From NCBI GenBank assembly GCA_041396965.1, contig JAWKXN010000001.1, positions 1,240,001 to 1,304,000 on the forward strand: a DNA stretch of 64,000 nt, given 5' to 3'. The DNA comes from Rickettsiales bacterium. GTDB taxonomy: Bacteria > Pseudomonadota > Alphaproteobacteria > Rickettsiales > SXRF01. The notes under the pieces were generated by a model. It was not told where the DNA came from and did not search any database. It was given only the letters and a program-made list of their open reading frames with translations. Every line of letters starts with the position of its first letter. The first letter of the stretch is position 1. Both the position numbers and the translations under genes were made by a program. Shown here one piece after another: positions 54,941-64,000 of this stretch.

Positions 54941-55975
54941 ATGGCAAAGACACAGCCTAAAGAGGGAAAAGAAGATTTAAGAAAAATATCAGGACCGCAA
55001 AAAGCTGCGATGTTCCTAATGGCGATTGGTGAGGAAAGCGCGGTAAAACTTTTCGCTCTTATGGATGATGATGAGATAAGAGAAATATCAAATATAATGT
55101 CAACTTTAGGACAAGTTGATGCTGATTCCGTTGAAAGGTTATTCCATGATTTCGCTGATCAAGTATCAGAATCAGGAGCATTGGTAGGAAATTATGACTC
55201 AACTGAAAGATTGCTAATAAAAGCTTTGGGCAAAAATCGTGTCGATGGGATAATGGAAGAAATAAGAGGTCCCGCTGGAAGAACCACATGGGATAAGCTT
55301 GGAAATGTTAGTGAGGAGATTCTCGCTAATTTTCTTAAAAATGAATATCCGCAGACCATATCTGTCGTTCTATCAAAGGTTAAAGCTGAGCACGCAGCTA
55401 GAGTATTGATGAATCTACCGGAAGAGTTAACTATGGAAGTAATCACTAGAATGTTGTCTATGGAAACTGTTAAAAAAGAGGTGATGGATGGCATAGAAAA
55501 AACCCTGCGTATGGAATTCATGAGTAATCTAGCGAAACGTCAGGCAACTGATAGTTTCCAAATGATGGCGGAAATATTCAATAATTTTGACCGTAGCGCG
55601 GAAACTAAGTTTATGGGCAAGCTAGAGGAACGTAACGCTGAATCAGCGGAAAAAGTACGTGCTTTGATGTTTACGTTTGAGGATCTACTAAAAATCAATG
55701 GCGCGGGAATTCAGGTATTGTTGCGTACGGTTGATAAAACAAAGTTAGGAGTAGCTCTAAAAGGCGCGTCGGACGAAATAAAAGAGCTATTTCTTGGCAA
55801 TATGTCAGAGCGAGCTGGTAAGATATTACGTGAGGAAATGGAAAATATGGGACCTGTGCGTATAAAGGACGTTGATGAGGCACAGACACATGTTGTAAAT
55901 ATCGCGAAAGATCTGGCTGCTAAAGGTGAGATTATGATCGCCGGTGACGGTGGCGATGAACAGTTAGTTTATTAG
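54941..55975 (+). CDS. fliG: Flagellar motor switch protein FliG
   Basis: FliG sits on FliF and interacts with the stator and FliM. The 344-residue protein shows GPQKAAMFLMAIGEESAVKLFALMDDDEI at the N-terminus, the middle domain with NEYPQTISVVLSKVKAEHAARVL (the EHPQ-like element is EYPQ) and a C-terminal domain with MFTFEDLLKIN and RTVDKTKLGVALKGASDEIKELFLGNMSERA, which carries the torque-generating charged residues. It follows fliF closely. Confidence 0.96.
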   Translation: MAKTQPKEGKEDLRKISGPQKAAMFLMAIGEESAVKLFALMDDDEIREISNIMSTLGQVDADSVERLFHDFADQVSESGALVGNYDSTERLLIKALGKNRVDGIMEEIRGPAGRTTWDKLGNVSEEILANFLKNEYPQTISVVLSKVKAEHAARVLMNLPEELTMEVITRMLSMETVKKEVMDGIEKTLRMEFMSNLAKRQATDSFQMMAEIFNNFDRSAETKFMGKLEERNAESAEKVRALMFTFEDLLKINGAGIQVLLRTVDKTKLGVALKGASDEIKELFLGNMSERAGKILREEMENMGPVRIKDVDEAQTHVVNIAKDLAAKGEIMIAGDGGDEQLVY

Positions 55976-56010
55976 ATGAATTATTAGACACAGGCAGGAA
56001 ATAGTAAAAT

Positions 56011-56802
56011 ATGCTTATCTCACCTCTAACATTTAAGGAGTTTGATGAAAACAACGTCACCAATCGTGAAATCCGCAAAGAACGCTTCGCTAAACCCAAA
56101 AAGGAAGAAGAGGATTTACCCCCTCCTCCACCTACATTTAGTGAGGAAGAGCTAAATAACGCTAGGCAGGAAGGATATAAGCAAGGTTTTCTTGACGGAA
56201 CCAAAGAGGGAGAAAACAAGGTAAAGAGTGAGCAGGCTGATGTTGAGCGCATATTAATGGAAGGGCTTGGAAATCTCACTCAGGCTTTTCCCCCTATATT
56301 TGGGCAATACCGAGCGCACTGCCTTAAACTAACTGAGGATATGCCCTTACTTGCCTTATCAATAGCGAAAAAAATCGCGAAGCAGGCTTTGTTAGAAAAT
56401 TATCAAAATGTAATATCAAACGCGGCGAGACATTGCGCTAATTTGCTGATAAGTGAAGAACAAGTAATAATATCTATGAATCAGCGTGTAGCAAAAGTTT
56501 TTGAGGATAAAATTAAAAATGTGCCAGATGCTGAGGAAATAATTTCACGAATAAAAATAGTTGGTGATGAGGCTATAGCGGAAAATGACTACAATATTAG
56601 TTGGAAAAATGGTTCAATAGAACATTCGCAGGAAAAATTATGGTCTCAGGTGGAAAAATTTATAGACGATATGATAGCTGGTGATAGCATAAAAACAAAT
56701 GAACAAGTAGATTCTATTGAGAATGAAGTTGTTCAGCAAAATGGTGGAAATTGTGATGATGGTAGTGATAAAAACTTTAACGATGTAGAAAACAAGGAGT
56801 AA
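56011..56802 (+). CDS. fliH: Flagellar assembly protein FliH-like
   Basis: FliH regulates the export ATPase FliI. Sequence conservation is low, but the order (FliG, this, FliN) and the pattern EELNNARQEGYKQGFLDGTKEGE (GxxxG-type helix repeat) support the call. The C-terminal part has helices around LALSIAKKIAKQALLENYQNVI, a recognisable FliH/YscL segment, and a strand with EDKIKNVPDAEEIISRIKIVGDEAI. An acidic Asn-rich tail of about 35 residues follows. fliI is not in this window. Confidence 0.82.
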   Translation: MLISPLTFKEFDENNVTNREIRKERFAKPKKEEEDLPPPPPTFSEEELNNARQEGYKQGFLDGTKEGENKVKSEQADVERILMEGLGNLTQAFPPIFGQYRAHCLKLTEDMPLLALSIAKKIAKQALLENYQNVISNAARHCANLLISEEQVIISMNQRVAKVFEDKIKNVPDAEEIISRIKIVGDEAIAENDYNISWKNGSIEHSQEKLWSQVEKFIDDMIAGDSIKTNEQVDSIENEVVQQNGGNCDDGSDKNFNDVENKE

Positions 56803-56805
56803 TTT

Positions 56806-57108
56806 ATGACAGATGAGGTGGTTGAAGAAGTATCAGGGTTTGGTGATAGAGCGGTCGCTGATAGCCTAAGTCTTGATACGGTATCTGATATACCGGTACA
56901 AATAACAGTTGTTCTTGGTCGTGCCAGCATGCAAGTAAATCAGCTATTAAAGCTTGGTCGTGGCGCGGTTATTGAGCTTGATAAAAAAGTAGGAGAGCCG
57001 ATAGATATATTCGTAAATAATAGGTTAGTGGCAAAAGGAGAGGTTGTAGTAGTAGAAGACAGGATTGGTGTTACTATGACAGAAATTATTAAAACTGAGA
57101 AAAACTAA
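56806..57108 (+). CDS. fliN: Flagellar motor switch protein FliN
   Basis: FliN forms the lower part of the C-ring. The 100-residue protein has the SpoA domain: PVQITVVLGRASMQVNQLLKLGRGAVIELDK and FVNNRLVAKGEVVVVEDRIGVTMTEI. A short acidic N-terminal segment precedes it. It starts 3 bases after the fliH stop with AAGGAG before it. Confidence 0.95.
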   Translation: MTDEVVEEVSGFGDRAVADSLSLDTVSDIPVQITVVLGRASMQVNQLLKLGRGAVIELDKKVGEPIDIFVNNRLVAKGEVVVVEDRIGVTMTEIIKTEKN

Positions 57109-57134
57109 TAATATAATAAAAAACGGGATAAAAA

Positions 57135-58514
57135 ATGAGACTACTTATAATAGGTGAACTATATGGTCAACTGGGAACAGCCAGCAGTATAGCTCGCTCG
57201 CGTGGGGCTAATGTCACTCATGCCTCTGATATTGAGGCGGCGATGAATTCTCTTAGGAGTGGTAAGGGCGCTGACTTGATAATGATAGAAGTAAGAGAAG
57301 ATATTGAAAAGTTAGTTAACTCACTTATGAGAGAACGGTTCAATCTTACCGTTATTGCCTGCGGTCTACAAGCTGATAAAGACGCTGCGGTGAAGGCTAT
57401 TAAATCAGGAGCGAAAGAGTATATACCTCTACCACCTAATGAGGAGTTGATAGCGGCGGTGTTAGAAGCCATTACTGAGGAAAATAAGTCTATAATTTAC
57501 GCTGACCCTCTTACCAAAAAAACTATTGATATGGCGGATCAGATAGCTCCTAGCGACGCTAGCGTGCTGATTACCGGAGAATCTGGTACTGGTAAAGAAG
57601 TAATATCAAGATATATACATTCTAAAAGTAAAAGAGCCTCTGGTCCTATGATATGTGTGAATTGCGCGGCGATTCCTGAGGCATTGCTAGAAGCTGAACT
57701 GTTTGGGCATGAAAAAGGAGCGTTTACCGGCGCTGTGTCAAAACGCATAGGTAAGTTTGAGGAAGCAAACGGTGGAACGATATTGCTTGATGAGATAAGC
57801 GAGATGGATCTACGGCTTCAATCAAAGCTGCTTAGGGTTCTGCAAGAAAGAGAAATAGACCGAGTCGGTGGTAATAAACCGGTAAAAGTTAATATAAGAA
57901 TACTCGCCACCTCAAACCGTAACATGGAAGAAGAGGTAAAAAAAGGAACATTTAGAGAGGATCTATATTTTCGTCTAAATGTTATAACTATTAACATGCC
58001 TTCTCTGCGTGATAGAAAACAGGATATAAAAATACTAGCTGAATATTTTATTGAAAAATACTCAAAGGCTAATTCATTGCCAATAAAACCTTTGACAGAT
58101 GAGGCAGTTAAAAAATTAGAGAATTATGGCTGGAAGGGTAATGTACGTGAATTAGAAAATACCATCCACCGTAGCGTGTTGCTAGCTAGTGGTGATAAAA
58201 TTGACGCTGACGCTATTTATTTAAGTGAAAGTAATGATAACTACCAAAACAATATATCAGGAGATAGTCAGGAAAATACCACTGTTAATATTAGTGAGGA
58301 AAATCAAAGCCAAAATATAAAAAATAATCCTCTAGTTGGCAGATCAGTTGAAAGTGTTGAACAAGAGCTTATTCTTGACACTCTGAACTACTGTCTTGGA
58401 AACCGCACACACGCCGCTAATATTCTTGGTATATCAATCAGAACACTTAGGAATAAGTTAAAAACCTACAGTGAAAAGGGACTAGACGTGCCATCTGCGG
58501 CAGGAGAGAAATAG
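57135..58514 (+). CDS. flbD: Sigma-54-dependent flagellar regulator FlbD
   Basis: FlbD activates late flagellar genes with sigma-54. The N-terminal domain (about 115 residues) looks like a receiver but lacks the phosphoaccepting Asp context (ADLIMIEVRED), as known for FlbD. The AAA+ domain has Walker A GESGTGKE (149-156), the sigma-54 contact loop GAFTGA (195-200) and Walker B-type GGTILLDEI. The C-terminal Fis-type helix-turn-helix (NRTHAANILGISIRTLRNKL) binds DNA. A partner FliX is not seen here. RpoN at 29 kb completes the pair. Confidence 0.93.
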   Translation: MRLLIIGELYGQLGTASSIARSRGANVTHASDIEAAMNSLRSGKGADLIMIEVREDIEKLVNSLMRERFNLTVIACGLQADKDAAVKAIKSGAKEYIPLPPNEELIAAVLEAITEENKSIIYADPLTKKTIDMADQIAPSDASVLITGESGTGKEVISRYIHSKSKRASGPMICVNCAAIPEALLEAELFGHEKGAFTGAVSKRIGKFEEANGGTILLDEISEMDLRLQSKLLRVLQEREIDRVGGNKPVKVNIRILATSNRNMEEEVKKGTFREDLYFRLNVITINMPSLRDRKQDIKILAEYFIEKYSKANSLPIKPLTDEAVKKLENYGWKGNVRELENTIHRSVLLASGDKIDADAIYLSESNDNYQNNISGDSQENTTVNISEENQSQNIKNNPLVGRSVESVEQELILDTLNYCLGNRTHAANILGISIRTLRNKLKTYSEKGLDVPSAAGEK

Positions 58515-58529
58515 GAGCTTAATGAAATA

Positions 58530-60680
58530 ATGGCGGAAGCGGAATCAACAGCGGCAAAAACTGATGGTGGCACTAATTGGATTAGTGAGATAAACGCCCT
58601 CACCCGTCGTCGTGACATTTACTTCGCCGTTGGTATCATCGCTATATTAATAGTTCTGATATTGCCACTTCCGGCTATGCTTCTAGATTTCTTGCTCGGT
58701 ATTTCCATTACATTGTCGGTCATTATTTTGATGACAGTTTTGTTTGTGGAAAAACCGCTACATCTTAGTTCTTTTCCTACTATATTACTTATAGTTACCA
58801 TGCTTCGCCTATCGCTTAATATAGCGTCAACTAGATTGATATTAGCGCACGGGCATGAGGGAACGGACGCGGCTGGTCACGTGATACAAGCTTTTGGCGG
58901 TTACGTTATGGGTGGCTCTGTAGTAATTGGTATTATAATATTTGGTATACTTACTATCATCAACTTTGTGGTAATTACCAAAGGTTCCGGTCGTATCGCT
59001 GAAGTATCAGCCAGATTCTCTCTTGATTCTATGCCTGGAAAACAAATGGCGATTGACGCTGACCTTTCCGCTGGTCTTATAACTGAGGATGAGGCTAAGG
59101 CAAGGCGTAAAGAAATTGAGGATGAAAGCAATTTTTTTGGATCTATGGATGGTGCCAGTAAATTCGTGCGTGGCGACGCTATAGCCGGACTGCTTATCAC
59201 CTTTATAAATTTTATCGCCGGAATAATAATCGGTGTCGTACAAAATGATCTGGCCTTTAGCGAGGCTCTTGATCATTACACGTCACTTACCGTTGGTGAT
59301 GGTTTGGTATCGCAAGTTCCGGCTCTTATAGTATCAACCGCCGCTGGTATACTTGTTACTAAGTCAGGTGTTGTGGGTTCGGCGGAAAAAGCGGTACTTG
59401 GTCAATTAGGTCGCCATCCCGCCTCACTTGGTGTTACCAGCGGTTTTTTATTCATGATGGCACTACTCCCAGGAATACCTGCCCCACCATTTTTATTTCT
59501 AGCGGCGCTTACTGGTTTTCTTTCCTATAGAATGTTCAAAGAGCCTAAGGAAATAGACCCGAAAACCGGTGAGTTAATAAAAACAAAAGATAAGCCTAAA
59601 CAGCTTGAGGCTCCTAAAAAAGACGGTGAGGATATTAAAGGAGATGAAGAACAACATTCTGATTTTCTTCAGATTGACTCGCTGCGCCTTGAGCTTGGCT
59701 ATGGTTTGCTTCCACTAATCAATTACCAAAAGGGGCATAGACTTACTGAACAAATAAAAGCCTTACGTCGTCAAATGGCACGTGAACTTGGTTTTGTAAT
59801 ACCGTCAGTGCGTATTCAGGATAATATGCAGCTTCCTCCTAACACTTATTCCATTAAAGTTAAGGAAATTGAGGCAACGAGAGGTGATATACGCCCTGAT
59901 ATGTTGTTAGTTATGAATCCAAGTGGTGGCAAAATATCTCTTGCTGGAGAGGAGACAGTAGAGCCAACCTTTGGTCTTCCGGCAATGTGGATTAATGAAG
60001 GCATGAAAGAAGAAGCGATGTTCAATAATTACACGGTGGTTGATCCTCCGACAGTGATTACCACGCATCTTACTGAGATTATTAAAGAGAATATGTCTGA
60101 GTTATTATCTTACGCTGAGACACAGAAACTGCTTGATGAGCTTGAGAAGGTTCAGCAGAAACTTATCACTGAGACCATACCGTCACAAATCAGCGTTGGT
60201 GGAGTGCAAAGAGTTCTGCAAAATTTACTTAATGAGCAAGTGTCAATTCGTGATCTGTCAACTACTATAGAGGCTATCGCCGAAGCGTCACGTAATACTC
60301 AAAATCCAACTATTATTAGTGAACATGTCCGCAGCAGGTTGAATCGTCAGATAAGCCATAGCCAAACTACAGATGGCGGATATATACCAATTATAGCGAT
60401 GTCGCCAGCATGGGAGCAGACCTTTATGGAAGCTTTAAGCGGAAGTGACGAGAATAGGTCATTATCTATGGCACCAAGCCGGATACAAGAATTTATAAAT
60501 CTGGTAAGGACAACATTTGATAAATGCGCTATGCAGGGAGAAAATCCGGTTCTACTTACCAGCCCACCGATACGTCCTTATGTGCGCTCAATAGTGGAAC
60601 GTTTTAGACCAAGTACGGTCGTTATGTCTCAAGATGAGATTTACGCGAAATCAAAAATAAAAACTCTGGGGCAATTATAA
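58530..60680 (+). CDS. flhA: Flagellar export gate protein FlhA
   Basis: FlhA is the large membrane gate of the type III export apparatus. The 716-residue protein has eight membrane segments in the first half (such as IYFAVGIIAILIVLILPLPAM) and the FHIPEP-like core (SGRIAEVSARFSLDSMPGKQMAIDADL). The cytoplasmic domain (from about residue 345) has DSLRLELGYGLLPLI and VRIQDNMQLPPNTYSIKV. Length and motifs are standard; TRGDI and the C-terminal tail are intact. Confidence 0.96.
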   Translation: MAEAESTAAKTDGGTNWISEINALTRRRDIYFAVGIIAILIVLILPLPAMLLDFLLGISITLSVIILMTVLFVEKPLHLSSFPTILLIVTMLRLSLNIASTRLILAHGHEGTDAAGHVIQAFGGYVMGGSVVIGIIIFGILTIINFVVITKGSGRIAEVSARFSLDSMPGKQMAIDADLSAGLITEDEAKARRKEIEDESNFFGSMDGASKFVRGDAIAGLLITFINFIAGIIIGVVQNDLAFSEALDHYTSLTVGDGLVSQVPALIVSTAAGILVTKSGVVGSAEKAVLGQLGRHPASLGVTSGFLFMMALLPGIPAPPFLFLAALTGFLSYRMFKEPKEIDPKTGELIKTKDKPKQLEAPKKDGEDIKGDEEQHSDFLQIDSLRLELGYGLLPLINYQKGHRLTEQIKALRRQMARELGFVIPSVRIQDNMQLPPNTYSIKVKEIEATRGDIRPDMLLVMNPSGGKISLAGEETVEPTFGLPAMWINEGMKEEAMFNNYTVVDPPTVITTHLTEIIKENMSELLSYAETQKLLDELEKVQQKLITETIPSQISVGGVQRVLQNLLNEQVSIRDLSTTIEAIAEASRNTQNPTIISEHVRSRLNRQISHSQTTDGGYIPIIAMSPAWEQTFMEALSGSDENRSLSMAPSRIQEFINLVRTTFDKCAMQGENPVLLTSPPIRPYVRSIVERFRPSTVVMSQDEIYAKSKIKTLGQL

Positions 60681-60757
60681 GTTGAGATTCCTACGATAAC
60701 TAATATTCAGTTGGCTTTTATAGGAATGATAATCACTTAATTGCTAAATTATATATT

Positions 60758-61801
60758 ATGAGACTTAAGACTTTTACCGCTCCTGATATTCAAACCGCTA
60801 TGAAAATGGCTCGGGATACGCTTGGTGATAACGCGATAATCCTCGCCACTGACACGAAATCAAGCCGTAGCTCGGTGACCGTTACCGCCGCTATCGAACA
60901 AAGAGATGAAGATAGCTTACAGTCAGAAAGTAATTTTCAAGCTATAAATTATCAAGAAAATATAAATAAAGATATAGCTGACAATAACGACGCTAAATAT
61001 AATCAGCAAATAGATGAAATAAAATTTGAGCTAAAAAATATTCTGCGTTTTCATAATATTCCAGAGATGTTTATCACAAAAATGTTAAAACGTCTTTCTG
61101 ATACTGATATAATAGAACTCATAAAAAATAAGCGCGGTTCTGAGGATATATTTCGTATATCTTTGGAAAGGTTGCTCGCGCGAAATTTTGTTTTTGATCC
61201 GTTGCGTTTTACCTCTCATGATATAAAAATCATGCTCATAGGCTCATCAGGAATTGGTAAAACACTGACTATAGCTAAGATGGCGACTAAGCTAGCTATG
61301 GATAATCAATCACTTGCGGTAATTACCACTGATACCAAACGAGCTGGTGGTATTGAACAACTTGAAGCCTTTACCTCAATACTTAACACTGAGCTTAAAA
61401 TAGCTGAAAACGCTAATGAACTGAAAAATATTATAGAAAAAGCGCCACCAAGAACACGTATAGTTATTGATACGGCGGGTTGTAGTCCATATGATCATGA
61501 CGAGTTTACGGAATTAAAGCTATTTACCAAGATAGAGGGAATAGAGCCAGTTCTGACTTTGGCGGCAGGTGGTGATTGTATGGAAACGGTGGATGCTGTA
61601 GAAGCTTTCGCGGGACTACCGATAAGGCGAGTATTAATCACGAAAACTGAGGAAACCAAACGCTTTGGGGGAATAATATCGGCGATGGTAGCGCATGGTT
61701 ATAGTTTCTGCAATGTAAGCCGTTCTTCTAGCCTCATGGACTCAGTACAACCAATGGATTCCATGCTTCTTGCACAAATCTTGCTTAAATATAAAAACTA
61801 G
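60758..61801 (+). CDS. flhF: Flagellar SRP-like GTPase FlhF
   Basis: FlhF is a GTPase related to SRP54/FtsY that sets flagellar placement and number. The N-terminus is diagnostic (MRLKTFTAPDIQTAMKMARD). A polar linker leads to the NG domain: G1 GSSGIGKTLT (162-171; most members have GPTGVGKT), TTDTKRAGGIEQLEAF, G3 VIDTAGCS and TKTEETKRFGG. It is followed 16 bases later by flhG, its usual partner. Confidence 0.9.
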   Translation: MRLKTFTAPDIQTAMKMARDTLGDNAIILATDTKSSRSSVTVTAAIEQRDEDSLQSESNFQAINYQENINKDIADNNDAKYNQQIDEIKFELKNILRFHNIPEMFITKMLKRLSDTDIIELIKNKRGSEDIFRISLERLLARNFVFDPLRFTSHDIKIMLIGSSGIGKTLTIAKMATKLAMDNQSLAVITTDTKRAGGIEQLEAFTSILNTELKIAENANELKNIIEKAPPRTRIVIDTAGCSPYDHDEFTELKLFTKIEGIEPVLTLAAGGDCMETVDAVEAFAGLPIRRVLITKTEETKRFGGIISAMVAHGYSFCNVSRSSSLMDSVQPMDSMLLAQILLKYKN

Positions 61802-61817
61802 GTAATATCATAATATT

Positions 61818-62591
61818 ATGACAAGTATAAATAACATAAATAACGCTAATAGAAAAAATCTTGTGGCAATCGCTTCCGGCAAAGGTGGAGTTGGGAAAAC
61901 TTGGCTTTCCGTTACTCTTGCTCATCTTATCGCTCGCTCAGGAAGAAGTGTACTGTTATTTGATGGTGATATTGGTCTTGCTAATGTTGACGTTCAGCTT
62001 GGCATAACCCCAAAGCGGGATTTAAGTGGTATTCTTTCTGGTAAATACTCACTAAAAGAAATTATAACACACTGTGATGAAGGTGGTTTTGATATAATCG
62101 CCGGGCGTTCCGGTTCAGCCTCTCTTGCGACAATGCCTATGGAAAAATTGGAGCTAATAGCTGATTCCCTACTTAGACTACAAAATGATTATGATTTTGT
62201 ACTTATAGATCTTGGAGCTGGAATTGAACAACATGTACAGTATTTATCTTCTATAGCCTCTCGTTGTCTTATGGTGGTTACTGATGAGCCAACTTCCCTT
62301 ACTGACGCTTACGCTTTTATAAAAATAACTAACTCAAAAAAACCAGCTCCACAAATTGGAATAGTGATAAATCAAGCCGCTACGCAAAAAGATGGAAGCT
62401 CTACCTATCAAGCTATTAATAATGCCTGCTCTAATTTTCTTGGTATTACCCTGCCTCTTATGGGCATCATTCGCCGTGATAACAAGGTGAAAGATAGTAT
62501 CCGTAGCCAGAAATCTCTCATTAGTAAAGCACCACACTCAACCGCCGCTAGTGATGCCGCTTTAATATCAATTAAACTAATGCAGGGTTAG
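61818..62591 (+). CDS. flhG: MinD-like ATPase FlhG
   Basis: FlhG regulates FlhF and flagellar number. This 257-residue protein has a deviant Walker A SGKGGVGKTW near residue 20, FDGDIGLANVDVQLG and LIDLGAGIEQHV. It is a normal length MinD/ParA fold and lies directly after flhF. The short N-terminal tail rich in Asn (NNINNANRK) stands where some members carry an FlhF-activating helix. Confidence 0.92.
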   Translation: MTSINNINNANRKNLVAIASGKGGVGKTWLSVTLAHLIARSGRSVLLFDGDIGLANVDVQLGITPKRDLSGILSGKYSLKEIITHCDEGGFDIIAGRSGSASLATMPMEKLELIADSLLRLQNDYDFVLIDLGAGIEQHVQYLSSIASRCLMVVTDEPTSLTDAYAFIKITNSKKPAPQIGIVINQAATQKDGSSTYQAINNACSNFLGITLPLMGIIRRDNKVKDSIRSQKSLISKAPHSTAASDAALISIKLMQG

Positions 62592-62625
62592 GTCAGGATT
62601 AATATAACCGTATACAGCGTACGCT

Positions 62626-64000
62626 ATGTCTGATTTAAGATTAATAACCATACTACCAACTCAACCGGCTCAGGGAATACATAGCCAGCATACCGCTAGT
62701 GGCAATCAACAATCTGTTAATTCTCTTAACAGCCTTACTCCTGGATCGGTTATAAGTGGCTTCATAATAAACCGTGACTCATCAGGAAACCCTATACTTA
62801 GAACAAGCTCTGGTGACATTACTTTTTCCAGTAATTTTTTTCTTAAAATCGGTAGTGAGATAAGCATTAGAGTTGAGCATATAGCAGGAAATAATACAGC
62901 TCATATATTATCGGTGAATGGGCAACCGCCGGAAATCGCCGCCGCTCAATCATCTCTTACTCAAGAACCGGAAGTAATTATAAACGCTAATAGTAATTCT
63001 AACAACAAACCTTCTCCATCCGCTAATGCTAATCAACAGCAAACAATATCTGATGGTATTACTTCCGCCGCTAGTAAATTAGATTCGGGAATTATAGCTA
63101 CAGTAAAAGGAAACGTAATAGCGGAACCCAGTAATCTTAGTCAGTCATCCACACAAAATAATAGTGTAATAAACACATTAGCTAATACAGGAAAAGCTCT
63201 TCATATTGGAGCTGAGGTAACTGTAAAAATAACAGCGATACTACAGCAAACACCTAGTTTCACGAGCGCTTCTCAAACAGGTAAAAACATACAAGCTAAT
63301 AATCAAACAAATACCAATCAACCAGCGGTTAAAGCACAAGAACAACCTACTAGTAAAAATATCAATATAACCAATGAGTCGGAAGCAAAATTGGCAACAA
63401 ATGATAGTAACATAAAATCCGTGAACACACCTGTTCAACCATCTAATAAAAACGCCAAGAACTCTACACAGACACAAAATATCACCCCGTACGCCGCTTA
63501 TTCTCGTAGTTCTCCTAATGTACAAGTTGATGATAATAAGACGACAAGTAACGTGACTGGAAATAACCCGAATATAAACCTTAACCAGAGACCTAATAAT
63601 TTACCGTCGCAGCAACAATTTAGTAATGGACAATTACGTGGAAATGTTGTCAGCACCCATCCAAATAATGGAACGGTTATACACACAGATATTGGTTATA
63701 TAAGAGTTCAGGGTGGAATAAATATTCCTGTTGGTAGCGAGATATTCTTTTCTATTGATGAAGCCAACAACACAGATAATTTGACAACACCAATCGTAAC
63801 TACACCTTCTTCTCCTCTTACATTTAATCAATTAGCAAGAAGCTCTGGCTCGCTTAGTAATATTTTTACACTTCTACTTAGTAATAGCTCGGCTGAAGCT
63901 CTTAATTTTATAAATAGTAATATACCAACTATTGGAAATCCATCTGGTGATGCCACAAATCAACTAGGTAATCAGCATAATATCTTATCTCCGATAGTTA
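62626..64000 (+). CDS. FliK-like flagellar hook-length protein, partial
   Basis: The frame begins with ATG at 62626 and is still open at the window end (458 codons visible). The protein is very rich in Asn, Ser, Gln and Thr with three spaced beta-domain repeats, each about 45 residues: first near residue 45 (GSVISGFIINRDSSGNPILR...), second near 155, and third near 340. Each repeat has G.V....., a (T/R)..G element and a terminal (I/V)G(S/A)E(I/V). Low complexity between them suggests a flexible secreted ruler. The position after flhG fits FliK, but the conserved C-terminal domain lies outside the window. Confidence 0.65.
   Translation, partial: MSDLRLITILPTQPAQGIHSQHTASGNQQSVNSLNSLTPGSVISGFIINRDSSGNPILRTSSGDITFSSNFFLKIGSEISIRVEHIAGNNTAHILSVNGQPPEIAAAQSSLTQEPEVIINANSNSNNKPSPSANANQQQTISDGITSAASKLDSGIIATVKGNVIAEPSNLSQSSTQNNSVINTLANTGKALHIGAEVTVKITAILQQTPSFTSASQTGKNIQANNQTNTNQPAVKAQEQPTSKNINITNESEAKLATNDSNIKSVNTPVQPSNKNAKNSTQTQNITPYAAYSRSSPNVQVDDNKTTSNVTGNNPNINLNQRPNNLPSQQQFSNGQLRGNVVSTHPNNGTVIHTDIGYIRVQGGINIPVGSEIFFSIDEANNTDNLTTPIVTTPSSPLTFNQLARSSGSLSNIFTLLLSNSSAEALNFINSNIPTIGNPSGDATNQLGNQHNILSPIV

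Noticed and set aside
1..64000. CRISPR array, prophage or integrative element
   Set aside because: No regularly spaced direct repeats, phage structural genes, integrase or attachment-site pair was seen.

Overview
The window reads as a chromosomal segment of a low-GC alphaproteobacterium. Gene order is typical of that class: ccmAB next to acnA; kdsD-lptC-lptA-lptB-rpoN; rplM-rpsI-argC; coaD beside a tRNA; gyrB, recF, dnaN and dnaA close together; and a flagellar block ending in flbD, flhA, flhF and flhG. The tRNA-His gene encodes G-1, C73 and CCA. This argues against the Rhodobacterales/Rhizobiales/Caulobacterales clade, whose tRNA-His lost G-1, and points to a deeper branch. I cannot name a genus. 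The cell is Gram-negative with LPS export, cytochrome c maturation, malate synthase (glyoxylate shunt), arginine synthesis and a flagellum.

Layout. 1-8.4 kb: partial def, a secreted protein, a glycerol-1-phosphate dehydrogenase-like enzyme, ccmBA, acnA and meaB. 8.4-19.6 kb, all on the minus strand: gpmA, gyrB, a frameshifted secreted-protein gene, recF, dnaN, an unusual protein with EF-hand-like modules, dnaA, a rhodanese and rpsT. 20-31 kb: a GST-like gene, a large unknown protein, a small RNase D-like gene apparently starting at ATT, cysQ, kdsD, lptCAB, then a complete IS481-type element in front of rpoN. 31-41 kb: an FtsB-like gene, unknowns including a methyltransferase-like protein, rimO, malate synthase, hpt, a zinc-ribbon protein and ftsE without a neighbouring ftsX. 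41-52 kb: rplM-rpsI-argC, gamma carbonic anhydrase, RNase D, a class I glutamine amidotransferase, a second methyltransferase-like protein, a P1B-ATPase, a lipoprotein, tRNA-His and coaD. 53-64 kb: fliF-fliG-fliH-fliN-flbD-flhA-flhF-flhG and a partial FliK-like gene, all on the plus strand. RpoN (29 kb) and FlbD (57 kb) are the expected sigma-54 pair for late flagellar genes.

Besides conserved genes, the window carries about a dozen lineage-specific unknowns. Some look related to each other: the small proteins at 7.1 and 31.7 kb, and the membrane-type proteins at 35.5 and 44.5 kb. There is also a roughly 65-bp two-hairpin repeat, seen three times on the same strand, one copy lying in the 5' part of a secreted-protein reading frame. 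I see no CRISPR array, prophage, rRNA or defence island. No convincing new multi-gene system stands out; the repeat family, the ATT start, the paralogous unknowns and the protein between dnaN and dnaA are the best leads.
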